Part shown: positions 18,066 through 25,392 of the stretch, piece by piece
Layout: every line of letters begins with the position of its first letter
How positions within the stretch are numbered: the first letter of the stretch is position 1
From: CAYUNA01 sp047629355
GTDB taxonomy: Bacteria; Bacteroidota; Bacteroidia; Chitinophagales; Saprospiraceae
Assembly: GCA_047629355.1 (NCBI GenBank)
Contig: JBLHWU010000041.1
Coordinates: 1-34,644 of the forward strand
Reading direction: 5' to 3'
Length of the DNA: 34,644 bases
Made by a program: the position numbers and the translations under genes
Notes under the pieces: generated by a model
What the model was told of the DNA's origin: nothing
Seen by the model: the letters and a program-made list of their open reading frames with translations, nothing else
Databases searched by the model: none

Positions 18066-18851
18066 CTATTTATTAACAATCAACTCCTTCAACTCCTCAA
18101 TCTGCGTTTGCAATACATCAATTTTTTTCTCTAATTCCAAATTGTTATCAACCGTCATTTCATCTACAAAAATAGCATTGGCAAGAGACATACCGAAGAT
18201 GCCGCCAATCAAAACTATCATGACAAAGAAGAACTTCGTAAAGCCGATAATGATGTCTCCGCTGCCATTATCTGCCATGTGTTGACCAATGACGGCAGAA
18301 ATTTCGTTCCAACCTTCGATGGTAAACATTTGAAAAATCGAATAGGCGGCTATCAAGGGATTCCCAAAATATTCGGGGGCAATATCGCCATAAAAATGAC
18401 AACTAAATAATGCCAACATAAAATCCAGACAAAATAACGCCATTAAAACCAAGACCGATGCCCGCATTGCTCGCGCCAAACCTTGCATGAGCATGTTCAC
18501 ATGCGGCACAAATTTGACGAACTTAACGAGCCGAAACAATCGGAATAGTCGCAGCAACAGTATAATATTGAGTTGCAACAATGGAAACAACCCACCGACC
18601 AATGAAGGTAACGTTAGAACAACCAAGGTGAAATCAAATTGATTCCACCTATCTCCAAAATATCCTCTCGCACTGTATTTCCGTATTTTAACGATGGCTT
18701 CCAATATGAAAATCAAGAGGAATATCATGTCTAAAACATTCAAAACATGGTTGTGTTTAAAATCCGGGAAATATAAAAAAAAGATAACGATGGCGTTCAA
18801 GACAATAATCGCCATCATTCTTTTTTCGGATAGTAAAATGTTTTTTATCAT
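18066..18851 (-). CDS. Single-domain voltage-gated cation channel (NaChBac/CavMr type)
   Basis: A 261-residue inner-membrane channel subunit with S1-S6; four copies would form a pore. S4 carries the voltage-sensing charges at three-residue spacing (R101, R104, R107, K110, K113 in RLFRLFRLVKFVKF). The pore helix leads to a selectivity filter T177-I-E-G-W-N-E183. The glutamate and tryptophan match the TLESW filter of NaChBac-type sodium channels; glycine replaces serine. S6 (VMIVLIGGIFGMSLANAIF) runs into a C-terminal heptad region (LELEKKIDVLQTQIEELKEL) that resembles the tetramerising coiled coil of this family. It is probably in one transcript with the exonuclease gene downstream. Confidence 0.9.
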   Translation of the reverse strand: MIKNILLSEKRMMAIIVLNAIVIFFLYFPDFKHNHVLNVLDMIFLLIFILEAIVKIRKYSARGYFGDRWNQFDFTLVVLTLPSLVGGLFPLLQLNIILLLRLFRLFRLVKFVKFVPHVNMLMQGLARAMRASVLVLMALFCLDFMLALFSCHFYGDIAPEYFGNPLIAAYSIFQMFTIEGWNEISAVIGQHMADNGSGDIIIGFTKFFFVMIVLIGGIFGMSLANAIFVDEMTVDNNLELEKKIDVLQTQIEELKELIVNK

Positions 18852-18880
18852 CGGGAATAGGTGATTTTTAATCCAATAAT

Positions 18881-19306
18881 TTATCCTTGTACCGCCTCGA
18901 TTTCTTCCTTTGAAAAATATCCAGAATCTGTGATGTACTCTCGCATTCTACGCTGAATGTCCTCATTTGCTTCTGTGAAATGAGCAAATACAAAGGCTTT
19001 ATCCGCTTTCAATTCTTTAGAATAACCAAGAAAACTCGGTGCATTCAACTGAATTGTCATTCTCAAAAAATGCAATTCTACTTCCTCAGGGGCATCTGAT
19101 ACGGCATTATCCAAAATTTTTGTGCCCTTGTCAAAGTAGCTCATTTTTTTAAAAATAGAGACGTGGCGAGCCTTCGCTAGATGAACCGCACCGATGTAGC
19201 CACGAAAGACAGCATCTGCATCCGTTTCTAAAATGACTTTTTTAAAGAGTTTTTCGCAGGCTTTGGAATCGTCGAAAGCCAATGGTAGTTCGTCGCGTAT
19301 ATTCAT
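18881..19306 (-). CDS. Hypothetical protein, helical, unknown function
   Basis: A 141-residue soluble protein without signal peptide or membrane segment. It appears largely alpha-helical, with a middle segment (YFDKGTKILDNAVSDAPEEVELHFLRM) of TPR-like character and a C-terminus ending SKEEIEAVQG. I do not recognise a named family. The frame extends to a GTG at 19348, but ATG 19306 (MNIRDELPLAFDD) looks like the natural start. It lies 29 bases upstream of the channel gene on the same strand. Confidence 0.6.
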   Translation of the reverse strand: MNIRDELPLAFDDSKACEKLFKKVILETDADAVFRGYIGAVHLAKARHVSIFKKMSYFDKGTKILDNAVSDAPEEVELHFLRMTIQLNAPSFLGYSKELKADKAFVFAHFTEANEDIQRRMREYITDSGYFSKEEIEAVQG

Positions 19307-19394
19307 TGATGTTATTTTTTCGAAAACTTTGATTCGAGTGTTACCCACAAAGTAACGATTACTTTATACTCACACTTGAATCAAAATTTAATGT

Positions 19395-20153
19395 TTAAAA
19401 TTCAGTAAACAGCTTCGCATCCAAAGTCGCTGGCGCAGCTATTTCCGTCAATTTCTGTTTTCCCCGATTGTCTGAAAGTATCAAATTGCCGTGCTTTTTA
19501 TAATCTGTCCAAGGCATCGTAAAACGAGGTGCAGGATCGTCATAGCTACTGAAGAAAGACCATTGCGATACCAATTTTGTTTCCTTGTCTACATATACCC
19601 AATATTTATTGTCAGGAGTATCGCCAACGTTAACAAAAGTCAATTCCAAAACATCAGCGGGCTTGCCATCTTCGGTGGTTGTAGGTTCGAGAAGCTTGAG
19701 CGTTACGCCAGAATCCTTTAATTTAAAGGGCATCACAAGCCAATAAGCGTCGTTTATCCACATACTTTTACCGTTAATGAGTAGTTTTTTCAAGCTGTCG
19801 GGTTCGGTTAATAGGGTCTTGCCAATTTTCACTTTACCTTGCATCGAATTTAGGTTCATGATATATATCGTACTGTCTCTGGCAGATTCAATGCGGAGGT
19901 CGCCCGTTTTTTTATTCCAATAATGTTTGCGCGAGCCGAAAAAATTCCAGACAAGGAATTTCGTCTCGTCCCAATTGTTGCGTCCCCCTATCGCTTCCAT
20001 GACTTCATCGGCAAGGGCAATCGCCGCAGGGTCAGAAGCTTTGGTATTGAAACCTTCGGCAGGCGGATTGCCATAAGAAGTCGTTTTCGATACCTCATTT
20101 TGGCAACTGAATAAAAAGAAAGGGAGCAATGCTATTAATAATAGGTATTTCAT
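19395..20153 (-). CDS. Hypothetical lipoprotein, LolA-like fold possible (DUF6503-like)
   Basis: A predicted lipoprotein of 252 residues: signal peptide MKYLLLIALLPFFLFSC with the lipidated cysteine at position 17. After a short linker the body (ADEVMEAIGGRNNWDETKFL, then LRIESARDSTIYIMNLNS, then a C-terminal strand-rich half) recalls Bacteroidota proteins of the DUF6503 kind, thought to adopt a LolA-like half-barrel that may hold hydrophobic molecules. The family name is from memory and uncertain. The frame is open 60 bases further upstream, but only ATG 20153 places the lipobox correctly. Confidence 0.65.
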   Translation of the reverse strand: MKYLLLIALLPFFLFSCQNEVSKTTSYGNPPAEGFNTKASDPAAIALADEVMEAIGGRNNWDETKFLVWNFFGSRKHYWNKKTGDLRIESARDSTIYIMNLNSMQGKVKIGKTLLTEPDSLKKLLINGKSMWINDAYWLVMPFKLKDSGVTLKLLEPTTTEDGKPADVLELTFVNVGDTPDNKYWVYVDKETKLVSQWSFFSSYDDPAPRFTMPWTDYKKHGNLILSDNRGKQKLTEIAAPATLDAKLFTEF

Positions 20154-20640
20154 TTTTTTTTTTGAAAAAAGTGATAAATGATTGTAACCGTTCAGCCTAC
20201 GGAGTAGTTTCAACTCACCTCATATAGGTTATGACCACAAAGAACGCTATTTTTTCAATATTTTGATAAAAGATGCCAAAATGTCGTCACATTAAATTTG
20301 TAAAACAGTAATTTTTAAAAAGATAAAATAATTATTTTAATATATTGACTGTCACAGTTATAAATATTTTAGAATAAATTTAGATAGTTTCATTTGTAAA
20401 ATGAAAAATTGACGATGGGACAAGTTTTTATTGATTTTAAACTGCGTTCTGCACGTAAAAAATCTTTTTCCAAAATAAAATAAAATTTCGCATTTATATT
20501 AGTTAGCAATCATAAATTGCTGGTTGTGAAAGAGTAATCTAATTTATAAATAAAGGATAGGCTTGCAACTCTTTGATAATCAGGTACTAAGTGTTTGTAC
20601 GGGTGTATTTTGTATTTATACTGAAAATTAACTTTCAAAA

Positions 20641-20672
20641 CTTGTAATATCCAAAGTTTACCTTTACATTTG
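20641..20672 (+). promoter_or_regulatory. Bacteroidota-type promoter candidate
   Basis: TACATTTG at 20665-20672 fits the TAnnTTTG -7 box, and a TTG lies 20 bases upstream at 20642-20644. Start of transcription would be near 20680, leaving a leader of about 490 bases before the beta-helix gene, or a separate non-coding transcript. Confidence 0.35.
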
Positions 20673-21030
20673 TGACAGAAATACAGCAAACGTAGATTAC
20701 CCCCACAAAAATTTCTTCCATCTCCCTACTTTAAATTTTACCTCCTTTTGAAATAAATTTTCCTTGGACATTCGTTTTACAATTCGTTTGTCGTTTATAT
20801 CAATTCCTCCCGGTAAAGAACAAAAACTACTTTTAGAACACAACATTACCTCCCATTTTTTTGAACTTACTAATCCCCCTTAGAAGTTTCCTCCCACTTC
20901 AATATATGGTAGTGTAACAAATGTGCACCACCATTTATTGAAAAAGTGATTTGTTACTGTGTAAACGAAGGTTTTTTAAGTTTGAGCAGCGAGAAAATCG
21001 TAAGGTTTTCGAGCTTTAAAAAACACAGTG

Positions 21031-21080
21031 CGCGTTGCCTGCGGCAACGCGGGAGGGGTATTAAGGGATAAAAATCCCTT
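21031..21080 (+). repeat. Double-hairpin repeat, copy c
   Basis: A perfect 9-bp palindrome (CGCGTTGCC-TGC-GGCAACGCG) is followed by GGAGGGGTATTAAGGGAT and a 7-bp stem (21063-21069 with 21074-21080). Order and sequence match copy a. It lies upstream of a gene start, which argues against a purely terminator role for the family. Confidence 0.65.
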
Positions 21081-21172
21081 TGATAAACAAAAGCACCTAA
21101 ACTGTAGAAGTGCACATTTGTGGCACCACCCAATATATTACTTATAATTTTAATAGTCTAAACTCACAAATT

Positions 21173-22192
21173 ATGCCGAGTCAAATTATTACCAAAGCAG
21201 CTATCACAGCAATCATCGTAATCTTCACTTTATCTTTGAATGCGAAAACTTACTTTGTAAAAGAAAATACTACTGGTAAAGGATTAAGTTGGTCAGATGC
21301 TAATGGTGATTTAGCAGCAGTTTTGTTTGCAGCTAGCTACGGCGATGAAGTTTGGGTAGCAGGTGGTACTTATGTGGCTTCTTACGATAACGACCGCACT
21401 CGTTCGTTCATCGTTTCAAAAGGCGTCAAAGTTCTAGGCGGATTTATGGGCAACGAAATGACAGCAGACCAAAGAAACGCTGAAAAATATAAAGTAACTT
21501 TAAGTGGAAACATCGGTGACCTTAACAGCGCACACGACAATTCGCACACCATCGTACTCATCGGAGGGGCGAATAAGAATACCGTATTGGACGGATTTTT
21601 CATCGCAGATGGCACCGCTAACAGTTCAGGTGCAACGGCTTCTCCATCTCGCAGCGGCGCAGGTCTGTACGTCATGGGCGCCTCTAAAAATAATCCTTCT
21701 ACACCGTTAATTCGTAATTGTACCTTCTATAACAATCACAGCTGTGACGGTGGCGGAGTTTATAATAACGGGAAAGGTGGCAACGCAAGTCCAACATTTG
21801 TGAACTGCAATTTTCACAGCAACTGCGCTGATTTAGACGGTGCTGCTATCTTCAACGACGGTCGTCATGGTGGAAACAGCAGCCCAGTTTTTGACAAATG
21901 TGAATTCTCTGGAAACGAAGGAAGCTATGGCGGCGCAATGTGTAACTACGGCGGGAAAGGCTTAGCCAATCCAATTTTAAACAACTGTCTTTTTTCAAGC
22001 AACGAAGCGTATTCGAGAGGTGGAGAAGTGTTCAACATGGACATTGAAGGGGAGGCGCAAGTAGCAATGACGAACTGTAAATTCAAAGAAAATACAGCAT
22101 CTGCGGGAGTGGGTGTTTATACTTTCAGTCAAAATCGCGCGACTGGTGTTAAAAAATACACTTACGTAGACGTATGTGTAAAGAAGCGATAG
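21173..22192 (+). CDS. Secreted right-handed beta-helix (Pmp-like) repeat protein
   Basis: Exported protein of 339 residues: signal peptide MPSQIITKAAITAIIVIFTLSLNA, described in part here, then KTYFVKENTTG, the usual opening of DUF1565/beta-helix proteins. Repeats of about 35-40 residues follow (NCTFYNNHSCDGGGVYNN, then NCNFHSNCADLDGAAIFND, then KCEFSGNEGSYGGAMCNY, then NCLFSSNEAYSRGGEVFN), resembling chlamydial polymorphic membrane protein and parallel beta-helix coils. These folds usually act in adhesion or polysaccharide processing. No catalytic site or T9SS sorting domain is seen, and the C-terminus (YVDVCVKKR) is abrupt, so it may be shortened. ATG 21173 is chosen over the GTG at 21110, which lacks a signal peptide. 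Confidence 0.75.
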   Translation: MPSQIITKAAITAIIVIFTLSLNAKTYFVKENTTGKGLSWSDANGDLAAVLFAASYGDEVWVAGGTYVASYDNDRTRSFIVSKGVKVLGGFMGNEMTADQRNAEKYKVTLSGNIGDLNSAHDNSHTIVLIGGANKNTVLDGFFIADGTANSSGATASPSRSGAGLYVMGASKNNPSTPLIRNCTFYNNHSCDGGGVYNNGKGGNASPTFVNCNFHSNCADLDGAAIFNDGRHGGNSSPVFDKCEFSGNEGSYGGAMCNYGGKGLANPILNNCLFSSNEAYSRGGEVFNMDIEGEAQVAMTNCKFKENTASAGVGVYTFSQNRATGVKKYTYVDVCVKKR

Positions 22193-22597
22193 TTACTTAT
22201 TTCGCGTTCCTTATGCTTTATTATTCCTATTCCGGTATAAAAGTGGTCAGTTATGAAAAAAGATAATCGGTTAATAACCAAATGATTAGGTTATTTTAAA
22301 ACAGACCATTTTAAATGCGGAAAGGGAATAAGCACTATTTTTAATTTATCTGGCACAACGCCAACTCGCAAATAATACATTTTAGGAAAGGTTAGATTTT
22401 TTATTGTGGAACACTAAATTTTTAAGGGTTTTAAAACGCAAAGATACAGACCGCTCTACCCCCCCCGCTTTTTTTCTTTTGGTGGACGGTTAACATCGCT
22501 TTAAAAACGGGCTAATATTGAATAAGAACTAGAACAGAACAATTGTATTTAAGAAGAGTTTTTTATACATACTTTCAGGTTAAATGAATTTAGATTG

Positions 22598-22791
22598 AGC
22601 TGCTATCTGTTAAGTAACGCGTAGTAATTAATCAGGTAATTTTATAAACATCTTTTTTCGCTATTTTCCGTTAAAAATGCCTTCAATAACATCTGCTATT
22701 CAAGAATTTTTAAAGAAAAAATATCGAAAAAATCTTGTCTAAAAATTTTACCAAATTAACTACGACGCCTTACTTATTACAGGTAGCAGCT
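22598..22791. repeat. MITE-like element, family 2, copy 2
   Basis: The terminal inverted repeats are about 47 bases long with mismatches: AGCTGCTATCTGTTAAGTAA at the left, and AGCTGCTACCTGTAATAAGT read from the complement of the right end. The interior resembles that of 157-321 in the same orientation, although the tips differ. No coding capacity. Confidence 0.7.
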
Positions 22792-22951
22792 TTTTGTTTT
22801 TTCTAACTGAGGTTCATGAATTAATTCGGGCTTTTTGTAAAAGCTGTGAGCCTCCGGTGTGTAGACTTCAGTCTAGGCGTAAGTATATGATAGTTAGTGT
22901 GCAAGCGTAGAGTAATATTTCAAAATACTGGTTCAGTTAGTAAATTTTAAT

Positions 22952-22992
22952 CAAAAAAATTAGGAGTTACTTTTGAAAGTAACTCCTAATTT
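22952..22992 (-). terminator. Intrinsic terminator of the ArsR gene
   Basis: A perfect 17-bp stem (AAATTAGGAGTTACTTT with its complement) has a two-base tip and is followed on the minus strand by a T tract. It lies 45 bases after the stop of the ArsR-type gene. Confidence 0.85.
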
Positions 22993-23037
22993 AATTCGGA
23001 TTTCCCATGCGTCGTGTGCCGTCAACCGTGTGCCGTC

Positions 23038-23358
23038 TTACATATTACACTGACAGTTGTCCAAACAATCAATAATCAAACTCACATCTCGTTCTTTCAG
23101 TGAATAAAACATACTGCGGCCATCTCGTTTGGCACTCAACAGTCCTTTTAGACGCATGTTTTTAAGGTGATGAGAAGTTAAGGATTGTTCTGAGCCGAGG
23201 TTGGCGCAGAGTTCTGAAACCGACAACTTTGGGTGGATTTCCAATAGCCGAATGATACCCAATCGCACAGGGTGTGCAACTGTTTTTAAGATATCGGCGA
23301 TGCGTTCCAATCGTTCTGCTTCTTCTTCGTAAATGAAAATTTCCTTTTTTGATTCCAT
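23038..23358 (-). CDS. ArsR/SmtB-family winged-helix transcriptional regulator
   Basis: A 106-residue dimeric-type DNA-binding protein. The opening helix leads to ILKTVAHPVRLGIIRLLE, typical of ArsR proteins, then the recognition helix (SEQSLTSHHLKNMRLKGLL) and the wing (AKRDGRSMFYSL). Family members are mostly repressors released by metals or redox change. The classical ELCVCDL metal site reads ELCANLG here, keeping only C51. Three further cysteines end the protein (C98, C102, C104 in DCLDNCQCNM) and could form a sensor site, which is inference. The neighbouring genes are not obvious metal transporters, so the target is unknown. A TACCTTTG box ends four bases before the ATG, suggesting a nearly leaderless transcript. 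Confidence 0.88.
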   Translation of the reverse strand: MESKKEIFIYEEEAERLERIADILKTVAHPVRLGIIRLLEIHPKLSVSELCANLGSEQSLTSHHLKNMRLKGLLSAKRDGRSMFYSLKERDVSLIIDCLDNCQCNM

Positions 23359-23362
23359 GTCG

Positions 23363-23370
23363 CAAAGGTA
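23363..23370 (-). promoter_or_regulatory. TAnnTTTG box close to the ArsR start codon
   Basis: Read on the minus strand the sequence is TACCTTTG, a perfect match to the -7 consensus of Bacteroidota. The ATG lies four bases downstream, so transcription would begin at or next to the start codon. The -33 region has only a weak TTT-rich match. Confidence 0.4.
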
Positions 23371-23470
23371 GGAAAATATTGCTTGTGAAAACAGAGTAGG
23401 GCGTGCTTTGTTAACAGGAAGGTTGTAGGGACAATCTTTTAATTAGCGTGTTTTTAGAATATTGGATTGT

Positions 23471-23545
23471 GTAGGGGCGTATCCTTTTGGTTGCCCAATG
23501 CCTTGACTTACAATATGTTGGGCGACCACAAGGGGACGGATACTA
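23471..23545. repeat. Palindrome at the 3' end of the membrane protein gene
   Basis: GTATCC...GGTTGCCCAA at 23479-23498 faces TTGGGCGACC...GGATAC ending at 23543. The right end overlaps the TAG stop (23543-23545) of the membrane protein gene. The motif GTAGGGGCGTATCC resembles dispersed repeats I have seen in this phylum, but no second copy is in the window. Confidence 0.45.
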
Positions 23546-23923
23546 CTTTACTTTCGATAATTTCATCATAAACGCTGTTTCAAAAATGGTAAACGCCAAA
23601 TAAATCAAGAAAAATGGAATTAAAAAATGACTGTCTTGTGGTTGTTGGACTTCAAAATAAGCAACGACTAAAAATACGGTCAAAAACATTTTGCCAATGA
23701 TAGATCCAAAAACGACTTGGGAGAAATCATTGACATTTTGGCTCGCGGCAGTTTTTTTTCCAAGAACGAACATGAGGACACTTAAAATGGTATAGAATGC
23801 GAGACTTAAAATGCTCAAGTCCCAATAGGGTTGAAACAACGGAAAAGAATGCAGTACAAAGAGTAAAAGCAAGAGAATGAAAATTAGGGAAAAAAGCTGA
23901 GTTGTGAATTGTTTCGTCGTCAT
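23543..23923 (-). CDS. Small four-helix membrane protein of the AtpZ gene cluster
   Basis: A 126-residue integral membrane protein with about four hydrophobic segments (LIFILLLLLFVLHSF; LSILSLAFYTILSVLMFVLG; GKMFLTVFLVVAYF; FLIPFFLIYLAFTIFETAFM). Proteins of this type often sit between atpZ and atpB in Bacteroidota and are likely AtpI-like helpers of the ATP synthase, though I cannot assign a function from the sequence. ATG 23923 is preferred; a TTG at 23941 would overlap the AtpZ stop as TTGA and remains possible. No atpB follows: the next gene is the ArsR regulator. Confidence 0.65.
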   Translation of the reverse strand: MTTKQFTTQLFSLIFILLLLLFVLHSFPLFQPYWDLSILSLAFYTILSVLMFVLGKKTAASQNVNDFSQVVFGSIIGKMFLTVFLVVAYFEVQQPQDSHFLIPFFLIYLAFTIFETAFMMKLSKVK

Positions 23924-23937
23924 GGCAGGGTAAATCG

Positions 23938-24207
23938 TCAATCTTTCTTATTGATAATCAAATCTTTAAGCGTGAAATAGAAGGCGAGGAAAAGGAAAAC
24001 CATCGAAAATAGAATCGTGAAAAGGGGACGTTCACTTTGCATATAGGCATCCAGTTGTTTGCCTAAGAACGTCCCCAATCCTATGATAAAAGCCATTTGA
24101 AACGCCATACCCATATATTTGAGGGCAGGGTTGATTGTTTCTTTAGTTGGCGTGAGTTGCTTTTCCTGCGAGGTCTTTCGCGTCGGATGATTTTGCTCCT
24201 GTGACAA
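23938..24207 (-). CDS. AtpZ/AtpI family protein
   Basis: An 89-residue protein with two membrane helices (MGMAFQMAFIIGLGTFLGKQ and LFTILFSMVFLFLAFYFTL). The pattern LKYMGMAFQM-IGLGTFLGKQLD is characteristic of AtpZ/ATPase gene 1 proteins, which assist assembly or ion supply of F-type ATP synthase. The first in-frame ATG (24114) would leave almost nothing before the helix and cut the conserved PALKYMG lead-in. Translation therefore probably starts upstream, at TTG 24207, inside the bactofilin gene, giving a 65-base overlap. This suggests translational coupling. Confidence 0.8.
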   Translation of the reverse strand: MSQEQNHPTRKTSQEKQLTPTKETINPALKYMGMAFQMAFIIGLGTFLGKQLDAYMQSERPLFTILFSMVFLFLAFYFTLKDLIINKKD

Positions 24208-24625
24208 TATTTTTAGCTGATTTAGATGAACCGTTAGAGTTGGTGCCTGCTACTTTGTAAGAACCAGAAATGACTGCGCCTGAAGCTACATTCAATTTTC
24301 CGTAAGCCACATCGCCGCTAACTTTGGCAGATTCACGAATATTTAGTAATTCTCTGACATGAAGAATACCTTCAAATCGTCCTTCAATTACTGCATTTTG
24401 GCAACGAATTTCACCTTCGATAAAGCCCGTTGGACCGATAATTACTTTCGCTTCGCAAGTCAATGTTCCTTTGATAGAACCATCTACGCGAATATCACTT
24501 TTCGAGGTAATCGTTCCTTCTACTGAAGTACCTTCCACCAAGCTATTGAGGGAGTGTCCTCTACCTGGTGCGGCATTATTAGATGGTGATTTACCTGTAT
24601 CTTTCTGTTTATTACTTCCGAACAT
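24143..24625 (-). CDS. Bactofilin (polymer-forming cytoskeletal protein)
   Basis: A 160-residue bactofilin. The central beta-helix domain (about 28-125) is recognisable from SLVEGTSVEGTITSKSDIRV followed by DGSIKG, VIIGPTGFIEGEI, VIEGRFEG and AKVSGDV-Y-KLNVASGAVISG. Flexible Ser/Lys/Asn-rich tails lie on both sides. Bactofilins polymerise without nucleotide into filaments that guide cell shape, wall synthesis or polar structures. The gene leads the minus-strand unit bactofilin-AtpZ-membrane protein, an order also common next to ATP synthase operons in Bacteroidota. Its last 65 bases overlap the AtpZ gene. Confidence 0.9.
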   Translation of the reverse strand: MFGSNKQKDTGKSPSNNAAPGRGHSLNSLVEGTSVEGTITSKSDIRVDGSIKGTLTCEAKVIIGPTGFIEGEIRCQNAVIEGRFEGILHVRELLNIRESAKVSGDVAYGKLNVASGAVISGSYKVAGTNSNGSSKSAKNIVTGAKSSDAKDLAGKATHAN

Positions 24626-25392
24626 AATTAAGTTTTTTCAAAAAAATTAGGAGCCTAAATAGTTGCTTTTTGTACTTAACAAACATTTGAATGTATAGCT
24701 AAATTAGTTATAAGATTACCGATGTTCAAGTTCTTGAATCCCCCAAATAATCAAAGCTTTCGCTAAAATCATTCCTCAAGTAAAGTACTTCAAAAGCATC
24801 ATAATGAATGATTTATCCATTAAAAGTATTTTGTGCTTACCCAAATTTTTCAAGGTTTGTTTAATTTTCTCCTTAAAAAGTCTGCCTTTTAATCCTAAGA
24901 AACGACGAAAGAATAAATTCACATTCTTGGCCATCTTTTTTACCCTTATTTTTTATTCAAAATCGCTCATTATATCAACATAAATCGCACTTTCAAAGCA
25001 AAAACTAAGATTAAAATAAACTACCTAAGAATGTCAATTTATTTTTTCTTCATTCTTAATGAAAGGTAAAGATGAAAAAAATAAATGAATTACTATAATT
25101 TTTATAATTTTGATAACTAAAAAAAACGGAGGTTCTATATGATTTCATTTAATCAATGTGGTTTGACAAAGGGAATCTGCCCCTCCAACTTCTTTTACCT
25201 TTCCAATCAAATAAAATCTGGATGTCTGAAAAATAGAATATTTTACTAATGGGATATTTAGATATTGGTGATAACTAATTTTTATATCAGAATAGCTTAT
25301 ATTTTCAAACATCAAAAAAAAACATCCTGATAAGACGATGTCTTATCAGGATGTTTAGTTCACCTAGGTGAGTAGTTTAATACTTGTTAGTA
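24626..25392. other. Intergenic region, one doubtful small frame and a terminator
   Basis: AT-rich spacer of 767 bases upstream of the bactofilin gene. On the minus strand ATG 24934 opens a 52-codon lysine-rich frame (MAKNVNLFFRRFLGLKGRLF onward) ending in TGA at 24776-24778, with the same frame continuing 19 codons to a TAA at 24716. It could be a small protein or a chance frame. The right end holds the terminator of the PorP gene (25313-25356). The rest shows short AT palindromes only. Confidence 0.4.
25313..25356 (-). terminator. Intrinsic terminator of the second PorP gene
   Basis: A perfect 17-bp stem (AAACATCCTGATAAGAC with its complement) with a three-base loop is followed on the minus strand by a T tract of more than six. 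It lies 37 bases after the stop of the PorP/SprF gene. Confidence 0.88.

Larger units (their letters stand above)
20214..21172. other. 960-base intergenic region with promoter-like box and nested hairpins
   Basis: No protein gene is visible. A promoter-like pair (TTG at 20642-20644 and TACATTTG at 20665-20672) points right, towards the beta-helix gene 500 bases away. Hairpins crowd the last 250 bases: an inverted pair GTTTTTTAAG/CTTTAAAAAAC at about 20971-21024 with an inner CGAGAAAA/TTTTCG stem, double-hairpin copy c at 21031-21080, and ACAAATGTGCAC (20918-20929) facing GTGCACATTTGT (21110-21121) across the whole block. Confidence 0.5.
22193..23037. other. Intergenic region with MITE family 2 copy 2 and a terminator
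   Basis: No gene is seen. An inverted pair AAAAGTGGTCAGTT/AACAGACCATTTT lies at about 22242-22311. A run of eight C (22459-22466) next to a T-rich tract is a simple-sequence oddity. CAAAGATA at 22439-22446 is a perfect minus-strand TAnnTTTG box but lacks an evident partner or target gene. The MITE occupies 22598-22791 and the terminator of the ArsR gene 22952-22992. GTGTGCCGTC occurs near 23020, resembling sequence near 17450. Confidence 0.5.

Noticed and set aside
22439..22466. Minus-strand TAnnTTTG box next to a run of eight C, suggesting a phase-variable promoter
   Set aside because: No gene follows on the minus strand, no -33 partner is seen, and the box is short enough to occur by chance.
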